From NCBI RefSeq assembly GCF_000473085.1, contig NZ_AXBA01000031.1, positions 1 to 64,000 of the forward strand: a stretch of 64,000 nt of DNA, written 5' to 3'. A model generated the notes under the pieces. That model saw only the letters and a program-made list of their open reading frames with translations. It was not told where the DNA came from and did not search any database. This DNA comes from Azorhizobium doebereinerae UFLA1-100. GTDB lineage: Bacteria > Pseudomonadota > Alphaproteobacteria > Rhizobiales > Xanthobacteraceae. The number at the start of each line of letters is the position of its first letter. Positions within the stretch are counted from its first letter, which is position 1. Made by a program: the position numbers and the translations under genes. Below, piece after piece: positions 15,153-23,443 of the stretch.

Positions 15153-16486
15153 CAGTTGGGCACCCGCAGCACGATTTCGATACGGCGGTTTTCCGCCGCG
15201 TTGGGATCGCTTGGATTCTTCAGGCTCCGGTCGGCGAAGCCCTCGATCTTCGACACCCGCTGGTCCTGCAGGCCGCCGCGCACCAGCATGTAATAGGCCA
15301 TGTGGGCGCGGGCGGAGGACAGCCGCCAATTGTCATAGGTGTCCGAGCGGTAGGGCCGTCCGTCGGTATAGCCGCGCACGACGATCTCGCCGGGGCGCTT
15401 GGCGAGCGCCTGGGCGATCTTCTCCATCGCCCGCACCAGCCGGGCGTCGGGCACGGCCGAACCCACGGGGAACATGGAGTAATTGATGTCGTCGGTGAGG
15501 CTGACGACGAGGCCCTCGCGGGTGGCGCGCACGTCCACATGCGGGGCGCGCACATTGCCGATGGTGCTCTGCACGGCCGCCAGCACCTCGCCCTTCAGCC
15601 GGTCGGCATTGGCCTGGTCGGCCTTGACGGTGCCGGCGCCGGCCTGGGTGTCGCCCTTGGCCTGCTCGCCCTTGGCGGCATCCCCCTTGGCGGCGTCGCC
15701 CTTCGCCAGGTCACCCTTGGCGACATCGCCCTTGCCCGGGCTGGCTTTGTTCGGATCGGTGGAGGGAGCGGCGGCCTTGCCGCCGCCGCTGGCCACGGCC
15801 TGGGCATCCGGCACGGGCGCGATGGCGGGATCGGTGCCGTCGGCGTCGCTGAGAAGGTCGCCGGTGCCGCGCGCGGACACCGATGCGTCCGGCCGCTTGG
15901 CGGTGGGGGCGTTCAGGCTCTGGGGGCCGGGCTTGTCGGTGCGCAGCTTGCGCGCCTGGTTCATCTGCCAATAGACCGGGTCGAACGGATCGCGCGCGGC
16001 GTCGCCGGCGGTGTTGCCGGGCTTGCCGGTCTCGCCGACGGCGGCGTCCGGCGTGCTCATATCGGCGGGATCGGCCTCGCCGGCGAGCTTGGAGAGCACC
16101 GCATAGGGATCCTGGAAGGCCGCGCGGTCCTTGTCGCCGACCTGGTTGTCGGAGCCGGGGCCGGTTCCGGCGCCTGCGGTCTGCTTCAGCGCGGACTTCT
16201 CCTTGCCGTCGGCCGAGGTGCCGTCCGGCTTGATGTCCTCGGGGTCGTTGAGGCCCTTGCGCTCGGTCATGCTCTCGGCGAGATGCACCGGATTGAAATA
16301 GCTGGCGATCGCCTTGCGCACGTCCTTATCGGTGACGTTGATGAGCCACATGATGAGGAAGAACGCCATCATCGCCGTCATGAAGTCGGCGTGCGCCACC
16401 TTCCACGCGCTCGAGTGATGCTCGTGCTCCTCCTCGTCGTGGCGCTTGATGATGATGATTTCGTGGTGCTCGCCCTTGTCAGCCAT
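15152..16486 (-). CDS. motB: flagellar motor stator protein MotB
   Basis: 444 residues from MADKGEHHEIIIIKRHDEEE. The single transmembrane helix (about 32-52) carries the proton-binding Asp just before it, in HADFMTAMMAFFLIMWLINV. A long variable linker follows, including a tandem pentapeptide region (AKGDx, five to six copies), then a C-terminal OmpA-like peptidoglycan-binding domain (about 330-444: IVVRGYTDGRPYRS, NWRLSSARAHMAYYML, NAAENRRIEIVLRV). It pairs with MotA, encoded 15 kb away, to form the proton-driven stator. Upstream, an 8-base gap separates it from the FliH-like gene. Confidence 0.95.
   Translation of the reverse strand: MADKGEHHEIIIIKRHDEEEHEHHSSAWKVAHADFMTAMMAFFLIMWLINVTDKDVRKAIASYFNPVHLAESMTERKGLNDPEDIKPDGTSADGKEKSALKQTAGAGTGPGSDNQVGDKDRAAFQDPYAVLSKLAGEADPADMSTPDAAVGETGKPGNTAGDAARDPFDPVYWQMNQARKLRTDKPGPQSLNAPTAKRPDASVSARGTGDLLSDADGTDPAIAPVPDAQAVASGGGKAAAPSTDPNKASPGKGDVAKGDLAKGDAAKGDAAKGEQAKGDTQAGAGTVKADQANADRLKGEVLAAVQSTIGNVRAPHVDVRATREGLVVSLTDDINYSMFPVGSAVPDARLVRAMEKIAQALAKRPGEIVVRGYTDGRPYRSDTYDNWRLSSARAHMAYYMLVRGGLQDQRVSKIEGFADRSLKNPSDPNAAENRRIEIVLRVPN
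15651..15740. repeat. 15-bp coding tandem repeat in motB, six copies
   Basis: Six in-phase 15-base units (plus-strand form TCGCCCTTGGCGGCA with variants) run from 15651 to 15740 and encode the pentapeptide series AKGDV, AKGDL, AKGDA, AKGDA, AKGEQ, AKGDT in the linker between the membrane helix and the OmpA domain. Such an array can lengthen or shorten the linker without breaking the frame. Confidence 0.9.
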
Positions 16487-16494
16487 GGTGCGCC

Positions 16495-17193
16495 TCAGGC
16501 CAGAGCTTCGGTCAGCTGTGCGCCCCAGGCGCGCAGCTGAGTCTCGATCACGGTGTCGTCGGCGGTCACGCGCACATCCACGTCCTGGTTCGGCTGGAAT
16601 TCGATGCCGGTGCCGTCGCAGCGGGCGCGCAGCACATTGAGCAGGTCCTCGGGGCCGCTGACGCGCACCACCGGGGCCTCCGGGGTGGACATCAGCCGCT
16701 TCACATGGCCGACCAACTCGTCCACGGCGCGAGCCCGCACCGCCTCGGCGAGGAAGGGCATGAGGATGCGGCCCGCCGCGGTGGCGATGCGCTCCTCCAT
16801 CTCGGCCATGGCCCCCTTCAGCCCTTCGGCGAGGCCGGTGGCCGATTCGACCGCCCACTGCTGGCGGGCAAGCCCGAGATGGGCTTCGAACGCCTCCGCG
16901 TCACGGGCGCGCTCGGCCTCGAACTCCAGGCGGGCGGCGGCCAGCGTCTCGGCACGGGCGGCCTCGACGGCGGCGGCCAGCACCACCGCCGGATCCGGCG
17001 CGGCTTCCTTGACCGGGCGGACCGGCTTGGGCTGGGCGAGGCTCTCCATCTTCGGCTTGGCGGGGGCCTCCACCTTGGCCTTGGGCTCGTGCAGCGGCTT
17101 CATGATCGTGGCGGAGGGCTTCAGCACCTCCGGCATGGGCGCGGAGGCGGAGCCGAAATGCGGCAGGTGCGTCTTCAGGGCCTTCGCGCTCAT
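16495..17193 (-). CDS. fliH: FliH-like export ATPase regulator
   Basis: 232 residues starting at the ATG that overlaps the fliF stop (ATGA). The first 75 residues are Pro/Lys-rich (KPKMESLAQPKPVRPVKEA); the middle is a long alanine-rich coiled coil (VVLAAAVEAARAETLAAARL), and the C-terminal part (about 140-232: ILMPFLAEAVRARAVDELVG, then VRVSGPEDLLNVL) has the FliH/SctL/VATPase-E pattern. FliH dimers bind FliI and dock it to the export gate. Homology of this family is weak and rests partly on its position between fliF and motB. Confidence 0.65.
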   Translation of the reverse strand: MSAKALKTHLPHFGSASAPMPEVLKPSATIMKPLHEPKAKVEAPAKPKMESLAQPKPVRPVKEAAPDPAVVLAAAVEAARAETLAAARLEFEAERARDAEAFEAHLGLARQQWAVESATGLAEGLKGAMAEMEERIATAAGRILMPFLAEAVRARAVDELVGHVKRLMSTPEAPVVRVSGPEDLLNVLRARCDGTGIEFQPNQDVDVRVTADDTVIETQLRAWGAQLTEALA

Positions 17194-18869
17194 GCCTTGG
17201 CCTCTTGGTGCAGCCACTGCCTCAGGATAGCGGCGGCCTGCTCCTCGTCATACTCGACGATCTGCTCAAGGCGGCGCTGCGGCGAGCGGTTCACCTTGGA
17301 GGTGACGTCGCCGATCAGGTTGACCGGGCCGGAATCGCCGCCGGCGAAGGCCGGCAGGGTGGTGACGCCGGCCAGGCCGTCGGCGGTGGCGGACGTCGGC
17401 AGGATCTGGTCGGGCGGCAGGTCGGACGCCGGGGCGGCGAGCATGGCCGCCTCGATGGCTTCCGCCTCGTCCGGCTCCGGCCGGGCCAGGATGGCGCGCA
17501 GGGCGGGCCGGAGGCCGAACCAGATCAGCAGCACGGCGACGATGAGGATGGTGAGCGCGTTGACCAGCGTACCGGCCTGGCGGAACAGCAGCTCGCTCCA
17601 GGTCAGCGGCGGGATCGCCTCCATGTTGTTGCCGCCGTCAGCGAAGGGCACGGCCACGACCTTCAGCTTGTCGCCGCGTTCCTTGTCGAAGCCGGCCGCC
17701 GAGGCGACGAGCTGCTCGATCTCATAGGTCTGCGTCTCCATCGGCGGCGCATCCTTGCCCGCGGTCAGGCGGTCCTTGTTGACCAGCACCGCGATGGACA
17801 GGTTCTGCACCTGGAAGGCGTCGCGCACGGTCTGAGTGGTGCGCGTGGAGATTTCGAAATTGGTCAGTTCCTCGCGGCGCTGATTGTTCTCGTTGTTCTC
17901 GTTGCCGTTGGCGGGCGTCCCCGGAGGCGGGGGAATGTTCTGCTGCACCGTGGTGTTGGGCTGGGACGACTTGTTCTGCGACTGGCCCTGCTCCTTGACC
18001 ACACGGGTGGAGCGCTCGGCCTTGGAGGCCGGGTCGAAGGTGGTCTCGTTGATGGTGCTCTTGTCGGTGTTGAGCCGCGAGGACACGCTGATCTCGAAAT
18101 TGCCGAGGCCGAGGAACGGGGTCAGGGTGCGGCGGATCCGCTCTTCCGTGTCGCGGTTGACCTGCTGCTGGAGCAGCGCCTTCTTGCCGGCGGCGGCGTT
18201 CACGCCGTCCTCGCTGGAGGACAGCACCGCGCCATCGGTGTTGAGGACGGTGACGTTGTCCAGCTTCATGCCGGGAATGGCCGAGGCCACCAGGTGGCGG
18301 ATCGCCTGGGCGGTGGAGCTGTCGGCGGAATTCTCGGTGCGGATGACCACCGAGGCGGTGGCGGCCTGCTGGTCGCGGCGGAACGAGCCGCGGTCGGGCA
18401 GCACGATGTGCACGCGGGCCGCTTTGATGCCCTTCATGGTCTGGATGGTGCGGGCGATCTCGCCCTCAAGCGCGCGCACCTTGGTCACTTCCTGCATGAA
18501 GGAGGTGAGGCCGAAGGAGCGCACGTCGTTGAAAAGCTCGTAGCCGGAGTTGGAGCTCTGCGGCAGGCCCTTCACGGCCAGCAGCATGCGCGCCCGGGCG
18601 GTATCTGAGTGGGCGACGAGGACCGAGGCGCCATCGGAGGAGACATCGAAGGAGATGCCGGCGTCCTTGAGCGCGCCGCCGATGCGGGTGACGTCCTCGC
18701 GATTGAGGTTGGCGTACAGCGTTTCCCGTTCGGGCTGGCTGAGATACATCGCTCCAAGCCCGATCACCGCGACCACGGTGAGCGCGATCAGCGCCAGGGC
18801 CACCAGACGTCGGGCGCCGAGCTGGCGAAGGTTGGACAGGAGCCGCTCAAGCTGCTCGCGGGCATTCAT
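17190..18869 (-). CDS. fliF: flagellar MS-ring protein FliF
   Basis: 559 residues from the ATG at 18869 (a longer frame upstream is not supported). Two transmembrane helices flank the periplasmic part: VALALIALTVVAVIGLGAMY near 24-43 and TLVNALTILIVAVLLIWFGL near 435-454. Ring-building motifs are present: ETLYANLNREDVTRIGGAL, SGYELFNDVRSFGLTSFMQE, EGEIARTIQTMKGIKAARVH. The C-terminal tail (SPQRRLEQIVEYDEEQAAAI) is the FliG-binding part. FliF forms the inner-membrane ring on which the C-ring assembles. It heads the operon fliF-fliH-motB-motC-fliK-SLT. Confidence 0.96.
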   Translation of the reverse strand: MNAREQLERLLSNLRQLGARRLVALALIALTVVAVIGLGAMYLSQPERETLYANLNREDVTRIGGALKDAGISFDVSSDGASVLVAHSDTARARMLLAVKGLPQSSNSGYELFNDVRSFGLTSFMQEVTKVRALEGEIARTIQTMKGIKAARVHIVLPDRGSFRRDQQAATASVVIRTENSADSSTAQAIRHLVASAIPGMKLDNVTVLNTDGAVLSSSEDGVNAAAGKKALLQQQVNRDTEERIRRTLTPFLGLGNFEISVSSRLNTDKSTINETTFDPASKAERSTRVVKEQGQSQNKSSQPNTTVQQNIPPPPGTPANGNENNENNQRREELTNFEISTRTTQTVRDAFQVQNLSIAVLVNKDRLTAGKDAPPMETQTYEIEQLVASAAGFDKERGDKLKVVAVPFADGGNNMEAIPPLTWSELLFRQAGTLVNALTILIVAVLLIWFGLRPALRAILARPEPDEAEAIEAAMLAAPASDLPPDQILPTSATADGLAGVTTLPAFAGGDSGPVNLIGDVTSKVNRSPQRRLEQIVEYDEEQAAAILRQWLHQEAKA

Positions 18870-19019
18870 GCGCGCCGCCTCATGGTGATTGCCTCGAGGT
18901 CGGGACGGGGGCTGGGGCCGCCATCCCGGACGGACTTGAGACACTGGCCGGCGATGAACCGCAGCCCGGCGTCCCAGGGGGCAATCTTTCGCGTCAACCT
19001 TGCATGGGCGTTGCAGACG

Positions 19020-19052
19020 AAAAAGGCCACGTCCCTTTGCGGAGACGTGGCC
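19020..19052 (-). terminator. Rho-independent terminator of flagellin
   Basis: On the minus strand GGCCACGTC, a loop of ten bases, GACGTGGCC, then TTTTTCGTC. Nine perfect pairs and a run of five Ts make this the clearest terminator in the window. It is about 130 bases beyond the flagellin stop. Confidence 0.88.
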
Positions 19053-19136
19053 CGAAAGTGCCGGCAATTACGCGCCGGCCAGTGTGGAAAATACCCACCA
19101 CACTTGAACTTTCCCGTTGACCCGTACCCGCCGAGC

Positions 19137-19160
19137 CCTGGGCCGCGGAAGCGGCCCAGG
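19137..19160 (-). repeat. 3' hairpin directly after flagellin stop
   Basis: CCTGGGCCGC, four-base loop, GCGGCCCAGG: ten perfect pairs starting 19 bases after the stop. There is no T-run, so it is more likely an RNA-stabilising structure at the 3' end of the abundant flagellin mRNA than a terminator. Confidence 0.7.
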
Positions 19161-19178
19161 AACCCAGCGGATCAGATC

Positions 19179-20234
19179 TCAACGGAAGAGGGTCATGATG
19201 TTGGAGGTCGAGGAGTTCGCGATGGAGAGCGACTGCACCGCCAGCTGCTGCTGGGTCTGCAGGGCCTTCAGCTTGGTGGACTCTTCTTCCATGTTGGCAT
19301 CGACCAGCGAGCCGATCGACGAGGTGTTGATGTCGATCAGGGACTGAGCGAAGGTCTGCTGCGAGGTCAGGCGGGTCTGGGTGGTGCCCAGGGCCGTCGA
19401 ACCGTTCTGCAGAGCGTCGATCGTGGCGGACACGACCTTCATGAACGCGCTGATCTTGGCCTGGTCCACATCGCTGCTGGTGAGAGCGGAGATGTCGATG
19501 CCAGCCACCGAGGTCGTCGTCGACACCGTGGCGCCGCCGATCGTGCCGGTGATCGCATACTTGGTGTCCATGAAGCCCTTGAGGCTGCCGGCGGTCGTGT
19601 CGACGGCAACGGCAAGGCCGGTGGCGTCGGTCGCGGTCGTGGCAATGGCCGTCACGGCCTTGTCAAGGGTGCTGCTGGTGCCGGTCGAGGTGCCGGCCGT
19701 CGCGGAGTCGTACACGGTGAACACGCCCGTATCGAGCTGGGTGGTGCCGACCGTCACGGCGCCGTCGGTACGGGAGAAGTTCGCGAGCAGGCTCTTGTCG
19801 GAGTTGAAGCCCGTGGCCGAGCTGTCGATCGACAGCCAGTTGGAGCCGTTCACCACGGCGCTGCTGGCGGCCGAGGAGATGTCCGAGATCGCGTTGGTGA
19901 TGTTCTTCTGCAGCGACACGCGGTCCGAGGTGGAGCTGGTGGCGCTGACGAGAGCCTGCTTGATGGTGTTCAGGCTGGTCAGGATCTGAGTGATGCCGGT
20001 GTTGGAGGTCTTCACCGAGCTCAGGTCGAGGTTGATGGCATCCTTCACCGCGCCGAGAGCGCCGTTGTCCGACGTCAGGGTGGTGGAGATGTTCCAGTAC
20101 GCGGCGCCATCGGCGGCAGAGTTGATCTTCTTGCCGGTGGAGACGCGGTCGTTGGTGGTGTTCAGGTCGTTGTTGATCGAACGCAGCGTCGACAGCGCGA
20201 CGGTAGCGGCGTTGTTCGTGATAATGCTGGTCAT
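19179..20234 (-). CDS. flagellin
   Basis: 351 residues. The N-terminal D0/D1 helices (MTSIITNNAATVALSTLRSI, TNDRVSTGKKINSAADGAAY) and the C-terminal helix (LVDANMEEESTKLKALQTQQ, LAVQSLSIANSSTSNIMTLF) are canonical flagellin. The Thr/Ser/Ala-rich middle (140-260) forms the outer domains. The protein is exported by the flagellar system and builds the filament. GAGGG precedes the ATG. It is the only flagellin gene in the window, whereas many rhizobia have several. FlaF and FlbT, encoded 19 kb away, are expected to control its translation and secretion. Confidence 0.96.
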   Translation of the reverse strand: MTSIITNNAATVALSTLRSINNDLNTTNDRVSTGKKINSAADGAAYWNISTTLTSDNGALGAVKDAINLDLSSVKTSNTGITQILTSLNTIKQALVSATSSTSDRVSLQKNITNAISDISSAASSAVVNGSNWLSIDSSATGFNSDKSLLANFSRTDGAVTVGTTQLDTGVFTVYDSATAGTSTGTSSTLDKAVTAIATTATDATGLAVAVDTTAGSLKGFMDTKYAITGTIGGATVSTTTSVAGIDISALTSSDVDQAKISAFMKVVSATIDALQNGSTALGTTQTRLTSQQTFAQSLIDINTSSIGSLVDANMEEESTKLKALQTQQQLAVQSLSIANSSTSNIMTLFR

Positions 20235-20564
20235 GGTGTATGTCCCTCAGTTGGATACGACTGAATTTTGGGGGACATTCCGGACTTTCACCGGGATGAC
20301 GGAGCGGCATCATGCCTTTGAGTGGGCCTCGCTTGGAGAGCCTCGCTGCCCGTGTCGAGCAGTCAATCCGTCATGAATTTCATTATAGACATGAAGCTTG
20401 CGCGACGCTTGCATTTTTTTTGCGGTCTCGGCGTTTTTTACGCTGGCCGGGGCCGAAAAGGGTCGCGGAGCCGCCGAGATTATCAAACGAAATCAATGTT
20501 TTGAAAGTATTTGTCGCAGGCGCCCGGCAGGTGCCTCTTGCCGGATTGTTCGTATGCCGACCGG
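20235..20564. other. 330-base flagellin leader/promoter region and fliP 3' end
   Basis: The flagellin promoter and leader lie here, reading leftwards; the leader contains a short inverted repeat TCAGT/ACTGA near 20254-20271. The stretch 20370-20520 is markedly AT-rich. Close to the fliP stop, CCGGCA/TGCCGG (about 20524-20544) could end the long flg operon transcript. No open frame has coding character, and no promoter consensus could be assigned with confidence. Confidence 0.6.
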
Positions 20565-21482
20565 CTAGAAATAGGACCGGACCAGCCCGCTGACGAGGAT
20601 GTTCCAGCCGTCGATCAGCACGAAAAACAGGATCTTGAACGGCAGCGACAGCACGGCGGGCGACATCATCATCATGCCCATGGACATCACCAGGGTGGCC
20701 ACGATCATGTCGATGATCAGGAACGGCAGGATGATGAGGAAGCCGATCTCGAACCCGCGGCGGAGCTCGGAAATCATGAAGGCCGGGATCAGGATGCGCA
20801 GCTCGATCTGGCGCTCGGGCTGGTCGTTGGCGCGCGCGTCCGGGTTAGCGGGCAGCGGCGTGGCGCCGTTGGCCGGGGCGGTCTCGGGATCGTGCTGCGA
20901 GGGCCGGCCGGTGGCGGCGGCGATGTCGGCGAACAGGCGCAGATCCTTCGGCCGCACCTGGGACAGCATGAATTGCCGGAATGGATCGCTGATCTTGGCG
21001 AAGGCCTCTTCCTCGGTGATCTTTCGCTCAGTGAGCGGGCGCACGCCCTCGGTCCACGCCTTGTCGAAGGTCGGGCCCATCACATAGAAGGTCAGGAACA
21101 GCGAGAGGCTGATCAGCACCAGGTTCGCCGGCGTGCTCTGCAGGCCGAGGCCGGAGCGCAGGAAGGACAGGGCGATCACGAAGCGGGTGAAGCTGGTGAC
21201 CATGATGAGCAGGCCGGGCGCCACCGACAGCACGGTCAGCAGCGCGATCATCTGAACGATGCGGCCGGTCACCGCCCCGCCATTGTCGCCGAGCAGGGAA
21301 TCCAGCGAGGGCAGCTGCGTGTCGCCCTGCACCCGTGTCTGGGCGAACACCAGGCCGGTGGTCAGCACGAGGCCGAGGAGCGCCAGCAGCAGCGGCCGGA
21401 GAAAAGCAAGCGCGGTGCCCAGCCGCCGCCGGCCGTCGTCACGCGCGGCGTGCGACGGCGGGGTGGTCGTGGTACGGCTCAT
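20565..21482 (-). CDS. fliP: flagellar export gate protein FliP
   Basis: 305 residues with an N-terminal signal-like helix (LRPLLLALLGLVLTTGLVFA) and three more membrane helices. Family motifs: LTVLSVAPGLLIMVTSFTRF, FLRSGLGLQSTPANLVLISL, FMISELRRGFEIGFLIILPF, and SMGMMMMSPAVLSLPFKILF near the end. FliP, with FliQ and FliR, forms the helical export pore in the MS ring. The ATG overlaps the fliL stop (ATGA). It is the last gene of the long minus-strand operon, while fliQ and fliR are on the plus strand at 40-43 kb. Confidence 0.96.
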   Translation of the reverse strand: MSRTTTTPPSHAARDDGRRRLGTALAFLRPLLLALLGLVLTTGLVFAQTRVQGDTQLPSLDSLLGDNGGAVTGRIVQMIALLTVLSVAPGLLIMVTSFTRFVIALSFLRSGLGLQSTPANLVLISLSLFLTFYVMGPTFDKAWTEGVRPLTERKITEEEAFAKISDPFRQFMLSQVRPKDLRLFADIAAATGRPSQHDPETAPANGATPLPANPDARANDQPERQIELRILIPAFMISELRRGFEIGFLIILPFLIIDMIVATLVMSMGMMMMSPAVLSLPFKILFFVLIDGWNILVSGLVRSYF

Positions 21483-22003
21483 TGCACCACCAGGGTTTCG
21501 ATGATGAGTTCGTCGACCCGGCCTTCGCTGCGCACCCGCGCGCGCTCGCTGACGTCCTCGCGCAGCTGCTGGAGCGCGCTCGGGCCTTCCAGCTGGCTCA
21601 GGGTGATGGTGCGCAGATAGGCCATCAGGTCCTCGCGCAGCGTGGCCTCGGTCAGCGCGGGATTGGCCAGGGCGCCGTTCTTGAACACGAAGGCGGCCTC
21701 GACGCGCACCCAGGTATTGGCCGGCGCCGCAAGGTTCACCACCACCGGCTTCAGCGTCTGCATCATGGTGTTGCCGACGTAGAACAGCGGCTGGGTCTTG
21801 GGCGGCGGTTCGTCCTTGGCCTTCTGCGTGACCACCTTCTCGACCGTGGTGGCGAGCTGCACGCCAAGCCCGGCGCCGGTGGCGATCGCCAGCAGCGTCA
21901 GGATCAGCAGAGACAGGATGAGGGCACTGCGGCTCGCGCCCTTGCTCTCCGTGCTCGGCAGCAGGATCTTGGTCTTATTGTCGTCGGGCGTCGCGGCGGC
22001 CAT
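21479..22003 (-). CDS. fliL: basal body-associated protein FliL
   Basis: 174 residues: cytoplasmic N-terminus, one membrane helix at about 26-50 (ALILSLLILTLLAIATGAGL), then a periplasmic stomatin-like FliL domain (KPVVVNLAAPANTWVRVEAA; LREDLMAYLRTITLSQLEG; VDELIIETLVVQ). FliL rings surround the stator and support torque. It is translationally coupled to fliP downstream and follows flgH by 19 bases. Confidence 0.93.
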   Translation of the reverse strand: MAAATPDDNKTKILLPSTESKGASRSALILSLLILTLLAIATGAGLGVQLATTVEKVVTQKAKDEPPPKTQPLFYVGNTMMQTLKPVVVNLAAPANTWVRVEAAFVFKNGALANPALTEATLREDLMAYLRTITLSQLEGPSALQQLREDVSERARVRSEGRVDELIIETLVVQ

Positions 22004-22022
22004 GGATCCCCCCTATGACCGC

Positions 22023-22742
22023 TCAGTACGGCGCCACGGCGTCGAAGACCCGTTGGCCCCACGCCGGCTGCTGGATGTCGTTCAGGCGGCCGCGGCCGCC
22101 GTAGGAGATGCGCGCCTCGGCCACCTTGTCGTAGGGAATGGTGTTGCCGGAGGAGACGTCGAGCGGGTTGACGATGCCGCCCAGGGTGAGCACGCGCACC
22201 TCGTAATTCACCAGGATCTCCTGCGAGCCGTTGATGACGAGATTGCCGTTGGGCATCACCTCGGTCACCACGGCGGCGAGCGACAGGCGCAGCTTCTCGG
22301 AGCGGTCGATATTGCCCTTGCCGTCGGTCTTGGTGTCGCCGGTCAGGCCGAGGTTGCCGGAGCCGGCGCCCGCATTCGCGCCCTTCCCGAGCCCGGAGAG
22401 GCTCAGGTCGGCGGTGAAGCCCTGATTGCTGGACGAGGTCCGCTCGCGCTTGGTGTTGTTGTCGAACTGCGCCTTGTCGTCGATGGAGATCGTCACACGG
22501 ATGACGTCGCCGATCTTGGTGGCGCGCAGGTCGCGGTACATGCTCTGGCTGTTGAGGTCCCAGGTGGAGCGGAAGGTGCGCTCGCGCGGCTGCTGGAACG
22601 GCACGGGCACCGGCATGCGGCCGGCTTCCAGGCCCTGTCCCACCGGGCTCAGCGTCGGCCCGTAGGCGAGGCTGTCATAGGGGTTGGTCTGGCAGGCGCC
22701 CAGCATGAGGGCGCTCGCGGTTGCCAGGATGACGGGCTTCAT
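22023..22742 (-). CDS. flgH: flagellar L-ring lipoprotein FlgH
   Basis: 239 residues. The lipobox LMLGAC near the N-terminus marks a lipoprotein; FlgH forms the outer-membrane L ring. Typical FlgH segments: STWDLNSQSMYRDLRATKIG, DVIRVTISIDDKAQFDNNTK, VTEVMPNGNLVINGSQEI, and LGGIVNPLDVSSGNTIPYDK. The ATG at 22742 shares one base with the motE stop (TTGATG); a TTG one codon earlier is possible. P-ring FlgI is encoded one gene upstream. Confidence 0.95.
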   Translation of the reverse strand: MKPVILATASALMLGACQTNPYDSLAYGPTLSPVGQGLEAGRMPVPVPFQQPRERTFRSTWDLNSQSMYRDLRATKIGDVIRVTISIDDKAQFDNNTKRERTSSSNQGFTADLSLSGLGKGANAGAGSGNLGLTGDTKTDGKGNIDRSEKLRLSLAAVVTEVMPNGNLVINGSQEILVNYEVRVLTLGGIVNPLDVSSGNTIPYDKVAEARISYGGRGRLNDIQQPAWGQRVFDAVAPY

Positions 22743-23443
22743 CAAGAGCGTCCTTCCGCTTGCGCACGCCGGCTGATGCCGACCATCGTGTTGGTGAGCG
22801 AAGCCGCGCGGGCCGGCTCCATTTCGTTAAGGATCGCGCTCGCGGAGCGCGGGTTGAGCTTGGCGAGGACGGCGGCGGCGGCTTCGTCGGCCATCACCGA
22901 GATCTGCGCGGCGGCGGCGTCCGGCCGCATCTGCGAGATGACCGCGATCAGCGATTCGTCGGCCTTCTTCAGAAAGGTCTCGCGGCGCTGCAGCCAGTCC
23001 TGATACTCGGCGCGCTTGGCCTCGAGCTGGGCGATGCGGGCCTCGATTTCCTTCTCCATGGCGGCAAGCGCCGCCGCCTGGCGCGCGAAGCGGGCGTCCG
23101 AGGCGGTGTTGGCGATGTTGCGGCAATAGGCGAGGGCGTTGTCGTCGCGTGCATCCGCGGTCTGGCTGGCCGAGGCCGGCGTCGCCTGCTGGGCGTAGCC
23201 CTCGGTGGCGGCGGCGAACAGCATCAGCAGGGTGCAGGAGACGGCGCCCGCCACCTTACGCACGCGCTGGGGCAGGCTCGCGGTCATCCGGATGGCGCCG
23301 GCGAGGCCCGCGCGCAGCAGGGCGTTCTCGCGCTTGAGATCGGAGATGCGCAGCGCGGCGAAGGCGCCGACGGCGAGGCCGCCCGTCGCGAGGCCGACGA
23401 GGTAGATGGCGAGGAATGGCCAGAAGGACGTTTGGGCGGACAT
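22742..23443 (-). CDS. motE: flagellar motility protein MotE (chaperone for MotC)
   Basis: 233 residues from the ATG at 23443, chosen because GGAGGG sits six bases upstream. The C-terminal half is MotE-like: a coiled coil (ALAAMEKEIEARIAQLEAKR) followed by a MgtE-N-type helical repeat domain (AVISQMRPDAAAAQISVMAD, VLAKLNPRSASAILNEMEPA). Unusually there are two hydrophobic segments: residues 6-30 (FWPFLAIYLVGLATGGLAVG) and a signal-peptide-like stretch at 53-86 beginning MTASLPQRVRKVAGAVS. Rhizobial MotE is an exported protein acting on MotC folding; the second segment would fit an internal start at 23287, but that ATG lacks a ribosome site. Confidence 0.8.
   Translation of the reverse strand: MSAQTSFWPFLAIYLVGLATGGLAVGAFAALRISDLKRENALLRAGLAGAIRMTASLPQRVRKVAGAVSCTLLMLFAAATEGYAQQATPASASQTADARDDNALAYCRNIANTASDARFARQAAALAAMEKEIEARIAQLEAKRAEYQDWLQRRETFLKKADESLIAVISQMRPDAAAAQISVMADEAAAAVLAKLNPRSASAILNEMEPARAASLTNTMVGISRRAQAEGRS

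Larger units (their letters stand above)
18870..19178. other. 309-base region between flagellin 3' end and fliF 5' end
   Basis: Both flanking genes are on the minus strand. The interval holds two flagellin 3' hairpins (19020-19052 and 19137-19160), another possible hairpin GCCGGC/GCCGGC near 19059-19080 and one GTGTGG/CCACAC near 19082-19113. The 120 bases next to fliF should contain its promoter; I could not assign a consensus. Confidence 0.6.

Noticed and set aside
12597-15293. 898-codon plus-strand open frame opposite motC
   Set aside because: Composition is Arg/His/Gly repeats produced by antisense reading of the Pro/Ala-rich motC; no start signal or domain.
20235-20310. Sigma-28 type promoter upstream of flagellin
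   Set aside because: Partial resemblance only (CAAAG and GCCGCTCC boxes) with wrong spacing; not enough to call.
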